Below, piece after piece: positions 31,514-42,806 of a DNA stretch of 64,000 bases. The position numbers and the translations under genes were made by a program. This stretch comes from Protea cynaroides (taxonomy: Eukaryota; Streptophyta; Magnoliopsida; Proteales; Proteaceae). The stretch spans positions 78,751,237 through 78,815,236 of the forward strand of contig CM053266.1 of NCBI GenBank assembly GCA_028583415.1, given 5' to 3'. Below the pieces are notes generated by a model, which was not told the DNA's origin, ran no database searches, and was given only the letters and a program-made list of their open reading frames with translations. Every line of letters begins with the position of its first letter. Within the stretch, counting starts at the first letter, position 1.

Positions 31514-31806
31514 TGGATTTTTATTTAGTTGTTCCCTTTATTTTTGTTTGGTATTAAGAGATGTAAAAGATATTATAGTTTATGTTTGGATTTGAATAAT
31601 TGGATATTTTATTTAAATTATCAATAGATACTCAGTTCATTCTATTTAAAGTCTTCCGCTGTAATATTTATATTCTAATTGTTGGTTATGTGTAATGGTT
31701 TGTATGAATGGACACGGCCTATTCGAGATCCTGGTGTGAACCGTTGGTTCAATGACGGTTCACTCACACCATTCTGGGTGGATCAGAATTGGGGTGTGAC
31801 AATAAA

Positions 31807-33585
31807 TGTCTAATCTTTTCACCATCAAGAATTTTGTTAGTCTAAATCCGGCCAAGAGGGCTTCATATTTTGCCACATTGTTTGTAGTGTGGAAGTCGAA
31901 ATGAAGAACGACTAGCACCCTAAAGTTTTTAGGACTGGTGAGTATTACCCCAGCCCCCGAACGCTTGTCGTTCGAGGATCCATCCACATATAAAGTCCTT
32001 GCTGGTGAAGGTTCAACCTTTTGTATATTCTTTTTTTGCCAGATGTCTCCTCTGCCAAGGTTTTTTCTATGTCGGCGTTGTCTACTTCAAAAGTTTCTAG
32101 CATGAAATCGGCTAACACTTAAACTTTTATTGTCGTTCTTGGGTGAAACTGTATGTTGAACTCTCTGAGTTCTATTACACAGTTCACAAATCATCTTGAG
32201 ATATCCAGGCGTGCTAGGATTTTCTTCAAGGGCTTATCTATTAGTACCATGATGGTATGGGCTTGGAAGTATGGTCATAATTTTCTGACTGCAGTGACCA
32301 GAGTGATGGCTAATTTTTCAACCGTTTTGTATCTGGTCTCTGCGTTGAGTAGTATTTTTCTAACGTAATAAACTGGCCTTTAAACCTTGTCTACCTACTT
32401 TATCAGAATGAGTTAACTGTTGCGGTTGAGATAGCGAGGTAGAGTTGTAATTTATCGCCGACTTTGGGGTACACGAGGAGGGGAGGAGAGGTCAAAAAGT
32501 TTTTCAAATCATCAAAGGCCTTTTGACATTCCTCTGTCCATTCAAAGTATTTGGCTCCTTTCAGTGTTTTAAAGAATGGCAAGCATCTGTCCTCTGACCT
32601 GGACATGAATCGCCCTAGGGCGGCTATTCGTCCTGTCAGTTCTTGTACTTGCTTTGGTTTCGTGGGGGCCGAGATTTGCATAATGGAGTCTATATTTGCC
32701 GGGTTGGCTTCAATGCCCTTATTTGACACCATGAAGCTCAAAAATTTTCAGAGTCGACTCTGAATACATACTTTGTAGGATTTAGTCTCATTTGGTGGCC
32801 GTGAAGGACTTTGAATGCTTCTCTCAGGTCATCTAAGTGGCTAGTATCCTTATTGCTTTTCACTAAAAAGTCGTCCACATAGACTTCTATATTTCTTCCG
32901 ATTTGATTCTCAAAGACTTTGTTTACTAACCTCTAATAGGTCGGTCCAGCTTTCTTGAGGCCAATGGACATCGCCTTGTAGCAATAGCGGCCATTGCTGT
33001 TAATGAAAGCTATATTGATTTCGTCTAGTTCATACATCTTTATTTGATTGTACCCGGAGTAGACATCCATGAAAGTTAGCATTTCATGGCCTACGGTGGC
33101 ATCGATTAATCTATCAATTTTAGGGATAGGGTAGTAGTCCTTAGGGCAAGCTTTATTCAGATCAAAGAAATTAATACAAATTCGCCACTTCTCATTGGAT
33201 TTTTTTTACCATCACTACATTTGAAACCTACTGTGAGTACTTGACTTCCTTAATGAAACCAATAGCGAGCAATTTGTCTACTTCCTCTTTTATTGCAGCT
33301 TTATGATCAGGTGTGAAGTTTCTCTTCTTCTGATAAACCGGCTTGAATTTAGGATCAATTGCAAGCCGGTGCTCCATCAGATCCCTCGGTATCCCTGGCA
33401 TGTCAGATGCCGACCAGGAGAATACGTCAAGATTATTCTTCAAAAAACTAATCAAATTCTCCCTTGATTCACCTTGTAGGGAGGATCCAATCTGGAAATA
33501 CTTTTGTGGTTCTTCTTCTGAGATGGGTACTAGATCCAATTCTTCAATAGGAGTTCCTCGCTCCTCAGGGAAGTCATCTCGAATA
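31807..33585 (-). pseudogene. Element C reverse transcriptase and RNase H (Tat-like Ty3)
   Basis: Read from 33585 downward. The region before RT and the RT start include DMPGIPRDLMEHRLAIDPKF and KEEVDKLLAIGFIKEV. The RT core at 33227-32742 is degraded, with YVDD at 32870-32881 and a TAG where Gln is expected in the PTY-RLVNKVF motif just before it. The RT connection at 32741-32403 has MSFMVSNKGIEANPANIDSI and FEWTEECQKAFDDLK. RNase H starts at 31987 with MDGSSNDKRSGAGVIL and NVAKYEALLAG and is cut by element A at LDIY. The RNase H and the RT motifs are of the Tat/Athila kind rather than the chromovirus kind. Many stops and frameshifts show long decay. Confidence 0.8.
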
Positions 33586-33590
33586 TCTTC

Positions 33591-36028
33591 TGTAAGACCC
33601 ACACGCCATGAACCCGATCTAACCTTACGTTTTCGTGTCGTGACCGGTCTTCCCATCATAATCGGCTCAAGTGAACCAATTATATGAAGAAACCACAGGA
33701 TGAGCTAAGTCACAAGTCAAATTTAGTTGTTGTGGTTGACTGGTAAAGTTTGTATGGAAGCAAACAGTCAAAAACTAAAAACCAATGAATTTTAGACCTA
33801 TGGTGGCATGTTTGGGGGCTACGGTCGCACCTATGGTCGACCGTAGTGAGAACGTAGGTGCTATGGTCGCAAGTCTTGGTGGCACGATCGACGGTTTATG
33901 CGATCGTATGATCGATCGTAGGAACCCAGAACCGACTCTGTGTTTAAGAAACTTTCCTAATTTGAAGAGGACTCTTTCCTAATTGAAAGAGGACTCTATA
34001 TGGAGGTTTTTCCTCTATATAAGGGACGTTCCTTAGCCTCTCTCACTCTTTTAGAATCCAAATTGAAACCCTAGACCTAAGAGAGAAAGAGAGAGAGGAA
34101 GAGAAGGAGAAGGAGACTTGGAGAAGAAGAGAAGGAGAGGAAAGCTTTGGGAAAAGGTTTGCAGAGAAGAGTTCTATCTTTCTACAACAAGCTTAAGGTA
34201 TGGACTTGACTCTATAGGATAGATTAGATATGATAGGTTCCTTTCCATTAAGTTGATGTGTTGAATCTAATGTAATGGTTTTGGTTATGGAATTTCTAAG
34301 CAAACCATAGAGAATTGGTTAGGATTAATGGATGAGGGATAAACTAAGAATATTAGCCTTAGAATGATCATTAGGGAGGACCCCATTGATGATCCAAGAG
34401 GAGGAACTCATGTAAGAAGTAAAAATCAACCAAACTACGTATGATCGCAACTATGGTCGACCATAGGATGAGAAAGTATCGACCACAGTCATTCGAGAAG
34501 AATTCAAGAAACATACAATTGCAGCTACGGTTGCATCTAATGCGACCATAGGGTATCGACCGTAGGTCCTACGGTGGCATATATTGCTACCATTGCATCA
34601 ACCATAGCATCGATCGTAGGAAAACAGCAAGCATATTTTAAGACCAAACAAGGTTTATGACTACTATAACTTGGTAAACTTGAATCCTAACTTACATACA
34701 TTAATTATTTAGGTTCCTAATAGATTCAAAGTGACTTCAAAAGCTTGGGAGAGGAACAAGGAGAGGAACAAACATCGATCAAAGGTGAGGGGACAAGACC
34801 TAAACTAATTGGTTAATAACAAACTGTTTATTTTTATTGAATCCAATGCCATGATTGATTCTATGCTTGAATGCTTGTAATGTGCATCTCACATGTCATC
34901 CAATATTTCTGCTATTACTGTTCATGCATATTTAATTTCGTTTATTTATAACATGATGATGATAATGATGCTAGGAATAGGCATGTGAATGTATGTGTAT
35001 GGTTGGTGTGTTGGATGCGAGTGGAGCATCAGGGGGAGGACGTGGCATGGTGGTCTTTGACCTTGTCATCAGACTCTAGCTCTATTTCTACTCAAGTCTT
35101 ACCCACTAACATCGTCGTATCACCATTACCTTAGCAGAACTATTACGTTGTAGGGCTTCAAGGGAGGTGGTCTCGGACCGTGTGGTCTCTGACTCTACTG
35201 GGGGGCCTTAGCTCTATCTCTATGGATGTATTGAGAGATGCTAGGGTGAGGTCTTGGATACACTATTTGGCATTAGGATTGGTTAGTTGCGAGCCCAGTT
35301 TGCAAGCCCTCGCCAATAGGGGCTTACGTATTGGTATGGGTAGGGCATCAGGGGAGTGTTGGCAGTGTTTGATTCAGACACTTTAGCTCTATCTCTATTC
35401 CATGGTAAGTGCATGTGGAACGGCAATGGTGTTTGATCCATTGGGCAGATTCACACACTCGTGTATAGAGGTGCGATGGCCACCAAACCTTTCTATAGCA
35501 CATTACAAACTTATAAACCAAACCAAAGATATGAATTGAATGCATGCATATGTTTGTTGCATTGTTTTGTTTACTCACTGAGCTCAAGTTGGAGAGCTGA
35601 CCATCGCAAGCGTAATTCTTTTTAGTTTCTGATGTTGCAGGTGTTACTATTGAAGACTACCTAGATACGCCAATGTGTGGACATGCAACGGCTATGGATG
35701 TACAAGTTGTGGAGGATGAATATGGCTCGTCAAGCTAGTGTTTCAACTATGGATATGCTTAGTTTAACTTTTATATTTGGATATTTGTAATATGTATTAA
35801 ATTATGTTTTGGTTACTTGGAGATAACTGGAATATTAATTATTTATCATGATTAGACCTCAGTTCATTATTAATAAGACCTCCGATATTTACTTTATTAT
35901 CTCTGATTAATGTGGAATGTGTTTTGGTTTAACATGGTTGGCATAGCCTATACGAGATCCTGGTTGAACTATTGGTTTATTGACGGTTCATCACACCATT
36001 CTGGTTAGTCCAGAATTGGGGTGTGACA
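33591..36028 (+). mobile_element. Solo LTR F, divergent family-1 relative (TSD TCTTC)
   Basis: 2438 bp from TGTAAGACCC to GGGGTGTGACA, with TCTTC at 33586-33590 and 36029-36033. It inserted between the protease-linked part and RT of element C. It is only patchily similar to family-1 LTRs but has the same architecture: a GGTCGACC cluster (CTATGGTCGACCATAG at 34451-34466), exon-2-like block 34713-34784 before GTGAGG, and exon-3-like block 35641-35738 (GVTIEDYLDTP ... ATAMDVQVVEDEYGSSS, stop). Exon 2 has two stops near its start. Confidence 0.88.
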
Positions 36029-36033
36029 TCTTC

Positions 36034-36750
36034 GATCTCGATTGATTGTGTCAATAGTTTATCATTGCTGTTATCGAGATCAATCTTGTAGCATTTACGG
36101 GAGAGTTTCTGATTGACCCTGTAGAAGCCTGTGCCATTTTCAGTGGGGAACTTCATTACAAGATAGTAGGTTGAGACACAGGCTCTTAGGAGATTGAGTC
36201 TTGGTTGACCTAGAATCACGTCATGGCTTAAGGATACATCCACTACCAGGTAGGCTGTCTAGAAGGTCCTTCTTCTGGGCTTTGTCCCTACTCAAGTTTT
36301 GAGCATGATTCCACCTTTGACTTGTACCATATCTCTACAGAAACTGATTAGGGAGTAAATGATTGGTTGCAGTCGTCGTTCATCTCAATTTATAACCTTG
36401 AACGCGTGGTAGTATAGTATATCTGCAGAACTACCTGTATCGACTAGAACCAGTTCAACCTCGTTTATTTTGTCTATCACTAGTGTGATGACGATTGCAT
36501 TCTCATGTGGGACTTTGATATCAATCAGATCTTCTTCGAAGAATGAAATGACATCACCTAAGTAGTATGGTTTTACGGATGAGGATGTGTTGCAAACACT
36601 CTTGGCATATGTGGCACGGTCGCTTTTTGATGTGTTCCCGGCTGCTGGGCCCCCAATTATTGCATTTATGTAATGCTCTGGAATGACTTGATGGGTGTTG
36701 TGGGGGTTCCAATCTCTCCTTTGCCTAGCGCTGTCTCTTTGGTGTGCCAA
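36034..36750 (-). pseudogene. Element C protease region
   Basis: On the minus strand, 36750-36385 encodes NEVELVLVDTGSSADILYYHAF, the aspartic protease active-site region (DTG) in the form usual for Tat-type elements. The continuation at 36243-36034 has SHDVILGQPRLNLLRACVSTYYLVMKFPT, the second protease motif (usually ILGRPWL). A frameshift or stop separates the two, and solo LTR F begins just beyond. Confidence 0.8.
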
Positions 36751-36759
36751 TGCGTTTAA

Positions 36760-38396
36760 GTGGTGGGCTGGTGCTCCTATGACGACTTGTATGTCATTCC
36801 GATGGTTCTTCGTCTTCCAAGCTAAGGCTCTTGAAACTTTCTATCAAGTCCGTAATTACTTCCTCGAGTTCCTAATCGGTCCATATCTCGTCCCTCATTT
36901 TTTGACTTGAGTGGAACATAGAGAACCACCTAGTCAGGTTGGCTATGGCTTCTTCAACTTGAACGACACTTAAGGTTTTCTGGTTTGGTCAAGTCAGGGT
37001 GCGTCCTCTAGTCTGTAGCTGTCCCGTTGGCTGGTTCCAACTGGTGCTTTTAATATCATTCTGACCCCACCCCCCTCGTGTCACCTATCTTCTTTTTTTG
37101 TGGTGATTTAGGGCCATCGTCAAAATCATCTTTGTCCTTGCAACCGTGATTGGGTTCCACATCCTCATGGTCATTGTTGACCTACTTTCTCTTCTAACTT
37201 TCTTCCTTAAGCCTCCCGACAAACTCTTTAGCATGACCATGCTTGATCAGATCTTCGATCACGTATCTAAGTGCTCTGCAACGATCCGTGTCATGACTGT
37301 GGTCACGGTGGTACTTGTAGTACTTCTTTATTGATCAGCGCTTGGGGTATGCTTTCAACTTTAGTGGGTCCTTTAATTCTAGAGGGGTACCCTTCAACTC
37401 ATACGTTACCTCTGCCATTGGTAAGTTTAGAGGAGTGAAGGCATCCTAATCGAACTCTACCATCGTCACTTTCTTTCTAAGAAAACCATCTTTTCCTGAT
37501 TTTTGCTATTGGATGGCTATGTTGATGTCTTCGCACTCACCTGCGACTCAGTTCTTTTTTCTCCCGCTGCCTTCTGTTTGCCTTGCTTTAAAAGCAAAGC
37601 ATCATTAGCTACAGTGTACTTAGGACACCAAGCTTGTACATCTTTAAGATCTGCAGGTGGTCTTTTGGCTAGTGATTTCAGTAGATCAAGATCGGTCTCC
37701 CCATGGTATAGGGCTGTCATCCTTACGTCTGAGCTGAGATTCTTTATTTCCAATGCCTCATTGTTGAATCTAGCCAAGAATTTTCTCAAAGACTCACCTA
37801 GTTTTTGTTTGATCATCATAAAGTAATTAGAATCTTTTCTTGGGGTGGCCCGAGTTTCAAAGTGATCGAAGAAACGGTCACTCAATTAGTCAAAACTCCT
37901 GATCGAGTTGACAGGGATTATTGAACCAAGAGTCGTCCCAGTCCCTTCAAGGTGGAGGGAAATGCTCTATAAAGAATGGTGTCATTGTATCTGTATAGGA
38001 GCATCATGGCGGAATAGTTGTCTAGATGTTGTTGAAGGTCTGTAATTTCATTGTAGGGGTCGACCTTAGGCATTCTGAAATTGTCTGGATGTCGTGCATC
38101 CATTATTTCTTGGGAAAAGCCATTTCGGCATGGTATTCCCTTTTCTTATACGGATTCATTCGATTATTTTGCTGCTTTTCCATGTCACTAAGCTTGACCT
38201 GCATGGCCAGTATCTGTTGTTCTAGAGCTCCTGGATCAACAGCGGCTGGTGTAGCGTTAGCAACTTCGGCATTGTCAGCCACGAGATTACCAGTCGCGGC
38301 ATTGTCCTCTATGACCCTCCGATGGGCTCTAGCAAACCCACCTTGGTACTCCTTCTGGATCATCTTGACACTTGGGTCCCAAGTGATTATGCACAA
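36760..38396 (-). pseudogene. Element C gag
   Basis: On the minus strand: 38396-38103 is an N-terminal part with a coiled-coil-like stretch (EQQILAMQVKLSDMEKQQNN). 38103-37918 has FRMPKVDPYNEITDLQQHLDNY and YRAFPSTLKG, typical of the gag domain. 37885-37517 continues with FMMIKQKLGESLRKFLARFNNEAL. The zinc-binding region at about 37330-37200 reads YYKYHRDHSHDTDRC, where the first Cys of the usual set is Tyr. The open frames are separated by stops or shifts. Gag of Tat-type elements forms the particle; this copy is decayed. Confidence 0.78.
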
Positions 38397-40271
38397 AGAT
38401 ACTCCCTGAGCAGGTGTGTGAGGACCAAGGATTTTTGAAAATGAAAATTATCCTCAAATTTTACATTTAATTAAGATGTTCAAATTTTCTACACTCAATC
38501 ACACAAAAAGAGATCAAAAGGCTCACTTTAAGATCTCATCCACTCATGCCAGTGGAGGGTAAGAAACTGGAGTCACCACTTAGATAAGGTCTAGGACCTA
38601 TAAATGTTGTCCTTCTTTGGAGGGACTCTAATGACTCATGCAATGGAATGGCTATCTCATCTCACCAAAGGCGGTTAAGCTCTAAATTGCGAGTTGGTAA
38701 GGTGTTAGGCACCCAACTCGTCCGGTCATTGACCGGTCCCTAAATCCTATCATTTCTTAAAGTTTATGTATATTTTGGGGCTATCTACATAGACTACAAT
38801 ATGCACAAGGGGATCCTAATAAGCTTTTAATTCAGCCAATACTAATTGCATTACATTAAGGATGTACATTTCTACAAGTGACAATATGTGTACAAAAATG
38901 AAATATACAAGTGAAGAGAAAAGATTGACTAATTAGACAAGGAATGACATACAAAAGAATAAATGGGAAATAAATGAATATACAAATAGAAATGAATGAA
39001 ATGAACGAAAAAATGATAGAATAATAAAAACAACAACAAAGGTATGACCAAGGTCTAGGAAACATCCTAGACCGCCTATGTATCCTTATGCGATGGGAAT
39101 CAGGCCAAACATAGTTCAGGCGGGTGTGTACGTACCAAGTGTGTGCAAAGTTGATGCTCCCATAATCATGGAATACATCAAGGCGATGGATGCTCCCATA
39201 ATCATGGAACACATCCGATGGTGAGAGATGTCCCCACATCAGCGAGACCCATCCAGTGTAAAGGTATTCCCTCCACAGAGAAATTCCCTCACTGAGGTTA
39301 TCCCAAATACATAGAACTTACCTGAATTTGACTGAGCGTGGAGCGATCAAACTCCCCAGCAGCCTATGTATATGTCAAGACCTATGTCTCTCGAGAATCA
39401 GGTCAAACGTAGTTCCCATGGATTGACAAGCCATGGACACGCATGGTCAACACTCAAGAAAGGTAAGCGCCTCAGCTCCCCATACACGAGAGTCCACTAA
39501 ATCTCACTCACATCCCACATTCGGGATACCTAGGTGGGCCGCCCTTCGGGCCACCCATCCCATTTATACATCTACCCAATCATCCATTTTTCATTAATAC
39601 TTTTCAATACAATGATTTTCCACACTCTTGGAGCCAATCTTAGGGTTGGGTGGGCCTCATTCTAAATGGACCCACTATGGGTTGGACTCTTTGGAGTCCT
39701 CTATCCAATCACATCACGAGAAGTGTGTATCCTAACATACATCTATTATAGTGGTCAAGTAGGGATACATTTTGGGGCGGGGAACATGCATTCAAAATCA
39801 GGTTTAGTATATGAGCATTCCACACATACATCTATTAATCTAAACAAGAGAGCAATAAATACGAAAAATTAACAAAATGACATGTAACTCAAACACATAG
39901 GACGAAGATAAAGCATTAAGCATATGGTCTAATTAATCATGAATCTAAACATGTGATCAAATTATGCTTAGGTCAAGCCAATACAGGTTGGACCAGGATA
40001 AACCAGCCTAGACTTAGACCACCGTAAACCTAACAAGACTAGCTCACATAAACCCAACTCTAGCTTAAACGGAATCAACCCAAACTAAACAAAACCAAGC
40101 CTGAACCAGGGCCAACTCAAACTAGCCTAGTCTAAAATAAAGCAAACCAGATTCTAAAGACCTAGACATAGACCTAGAGCTAGACCTAGACCTAGACCAA
40201 CTTGAACTAGACCAGAATCAACTAAACTCTAAAACCAGAACCTGGGCTAGCCCGAACCAGCCCAGAACCAA
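38397..40271 (-). other. Element C leader between primer site and gag
   Basis: No coding potential beyond gag. It contains, on the minus strand, 'GTTGGGTGCCTAACACCTTACC' and 'AAGTGGTGACTCCAGTTTC', blocks shared with 2931-4118. Direct repeats 'GATGCTCCCATAATCATGGAA' lie at about 39152 and 39188. A 'CTAGACCTAGACCTAGACC' simple repeat lies at about 40165-40200. Interrupted by LTR G at about 40272. It is probably the long untranslated leader usual in Tat-type elements. Confidence 0.5.
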
Positions 40272-41689
40272 CTATATGCATGCATTCAATTCATATCTTT
40301 GGTCTGATATTTAAGTTTACAATGTGCTATAGAAAGGTTTGATGACCCCCGCATCTCTAAACACGAGTGTGTGAATCCACCCAATGGATCAAACACCATT
40401 GCCATCCCACAAGCACCCACCATGGAATAGAGATAAAGCTAAAATGTCTGGATCACACACCACTAACACTTCCCTTGATGCCCTACCCATACCCATACGT
40501 AAGCCCCTATTGGCGAGGGCTTGCAAACTGGGCTCGCAGCTAACCAATCCTAATGCCATCCAATGTATCCAAGGCCTCACCCCAGCATCCCTCAATACGT
40601 CCATAGAGATAGAGCTAAGGCCCCCCGACAGAGTCAAAGACCACACGGTCCGAGACCACCTCCCATGTTGCCCTAAGACGTAATAGTTCTGCTAAGGTAA
40701 TGGCGATACGATGATGTCAGTGAGCAGGAATTGATTAGAGATAGAGCTAGAGTTAGGTAACCAGGCTGAACCACAATGTCACATCCTCCCCTTGATGCTT
40801 CACTCGCATCCAACACACTAACCACACACGTACAATCACATGCCTATTCCTAGCATCATCATCATCATCATCATGTTATAAATAAACAGAAATAAAAATG
40901 TGTGAGTAGTAATAACAAGAATATTGGATGAGATGTGAGATGCACATTACAAGAAAACAAGCATAGAATTAATCATTGCATTGGAAATAATAAAATGAAT
41001 AGCTTGTTATTAGCCAATTAGTTTACGTCTTGTTCCCTCACCTTTAATGATGTTCGATCTTCTCCAAGCTTTGTAAATCACTTTTGAACCACTTAGAAAC
41101 TTAAGAAATTTATGGATTCTAAGTTAGGGTTCAAGTTCATCAAGCTACAGTAGTCAAAAGTCCAATCTGAAATCAAACAGCCTTCCAGAGACCGAGTGGT
41201 CGCAGGTATGGCTATACCTATGGTCTTAGTTTTTGCGACCACAGGGTGTGTGGTCGATACATGTGGTATACCCTCTCTGGGACCTTTCTGAGATCATGTA
41301 GTCCATCATGTGTGCCTCGTGTGGTCGAACATAGCTACGACCACACGAGTTTTGATTGACTTTCACTCTCAGTCTAACCCCTTCATGATTTGATTCCTTG
41401 GCTTATCATTAGGGTCCTTCCTATGATTGATCTATGGCCTTAATTTTCATAATTTTACATAATTATTTACCCTAACCTACTCTTTATTGATCTCTCTTGA
41501 ATTTTTGTCCATGGGTCTCATGGTTGAGATCCTGCTTTGATTCAACATCTCAATTATGATGGAGGATCCTATTCTAGATGTTCTACTACTATAGAGAAAG
41601 GTTCCATACCTTAAACTTGTTAGAGAACCAGAGCCTTCTCTGTAACTCTCCCTCCTAGCCTTCCTCTTCAAATCTCCTTCTCTTTCTCC

Positions 41690-41744
<55 letters not shown>

Positions 41745-42157
41745 AATTTGGGTTCTAAAAGAGTAGAAGAGACTATGAGACGTCCTTAATATAGAGAGAA
41801 ACTCTCCATATAGGGTCTCAATCTAACTAGAAAAGAGATCCCATAGTGTTGGAAAGTTTTCAAAACTCAGAGTCGATCATTACATCATGTGGTCACACGT
41901 GTGGTCATAGAATCCGTCAACCGCACGTCCCAAATATGCAACCATGCATTCCAGAATTGAGTGGTCTCATTTTTCTTAGGTGTGGTAGACCATACCTGCT
42001 TAGGTATGCGACCACACACTCCTAATTAGCTGATTTTGGTTTGAATTACATACCTAACCTTATGGTTCCTTCACGTACTTGGTCCGCTTGGTCCGACCAT
42101 GATAGAAAGACCTGATATGACATGGTAAGACCAGGTTAGTAGAGTGCGGGTCTTACA
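40272..42157 (-). mobile_element. LTR G, truncated, minus strand (relative of E)
   Basis: Ends 'GAGTGCGGGTCTTACA' at 42157, the reverse of TGTAAGACCCGCACTC. Similarity to LTR E starts at 'TATATGCATGCATTCAA' (E near 43225), so the last 420 bp or so (LTR 3' end with the exon-3 block) is missing. It keeps three 'ATAGAGATAGAGCTA'-type modules in reverse, a (CT)n tract at 41695-41740 and 'GGTCGAxCA'-type motifs at 41200-41350. Confidence 0.75.
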
Positions 42158-42806
42158 CCCATAGTGGGCACCAAACTGTTGCTGCTGAAACTGGGCTAGC
42201 TAACATGTCTTGTTCCTGCAAGATAAGGTAAACGTTATCGAAGCCGAACGGTGGCGTCCGGTGTCCACTCCAATGATCAAGTTAATATTAGAACAAGCAG
42301 TATGGAGCTTTCGAGAAGAATATAAGCTCCTTGAGAAATGGGTTCCTCGAGTATTCCCCGAGAGATTAGGAGTTCTGATCCCTTTGTCCTTACCTTTGAT
42401 CGCCGAAAGAATATATAGTGGACGCACCTATTGCTCGAGCGGATATCATGTCCGATGATGGAATGAGTGTGACTAAGGTCGTGATCCCGTAATGATCAAA
42501 AATGACAGGTGCGACTATTAAGTCCAATCAGGACACTGTAGATGACCATAGGATGTGGATCCTTTGGTCAGGCAAGGTCGGCGCTTCTTCCCTTGTTGAC
42601 TATCATGCACATCTGTTACGGGTGTAGAATTCAATTTAGATCTAATCTCTGGGATCATTCCTTGATCACGTGATCCCCTTAATATGCATCCAAAGATCTG
42701 GCACATTCGGATACTCACGTGCTCCTTCTTATTATTGTTGAAACGTCTGTAGGGTGACATCTATCAGGACATGCATCGCCTCTCCAATATGATTCATAGG
42801 TAGACA
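42158..42806 (-). mobile_element. Probable start of element C 5' LTR
   Basis: On the minus strand '...CAGCAGCAACAGTTTGGTGCCCACTATGGG' at 42190-42160 looks like an LTR end (ACA) followed by the TGGYGCC-type primer site and leader common in Tat-type plant elements. If so, 42181 upward is LTR sequence, later interrupted by LTR E. The far end of this LTR was not found. No genes. Confidence 0.35.

Larger units (their letters stand above)
8736..31801 (+). mobile_element. Element A: family-1 Ty3 (Tekay/Del-like) LTR retrotransposon, host of B
   Basis: Bounded by LTRs at 8736-11056 and 29462-31801 and by the 5-bp duplication ATAAA at 8731-8735 and 31802-31806. Without nested element B (15017-27010 plus one CATAC copy) it is about 11.07 kb. 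Internal order: tRNA-Met primer site, antisense ORF, gag, intron, protease, RT (first part), [element B], RT end, RNase H, integrase with chromodomain-like tail, polypurine tract, 3' LTR. Stops and frameshifts in gag, pol and the antisense ORF show it is not autonomous now. The pol order PR-RT-RH-INT and the motifs match Ty3/gypsy chromoviruses; assignment to Tekay/Del is by resemblance of the RT and the integrase tail. Confidence 0.9.
29462..31801 (+). repeat. Element A 3' LTR
   Basis: A 2340-bp LTR, TGTAAGACCC...GGGGTGTGACA, followed by ATAAA. It holds an ACCGGT/GGTCGACC cluster (about 29600-29650), a TATA box, AAACCCTA boxes around the probable transcription start and again at 30000-30050, and a second ACCGGT cluster (30200-30345). 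It also has three modules combining 'ATCAGGGGA(A)GGT' with 'TTAGCTCTATCTCTAT' (30760-31160), and the exon-like blocks described in the candidate LTR gene entry. Confidence 0.93.
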
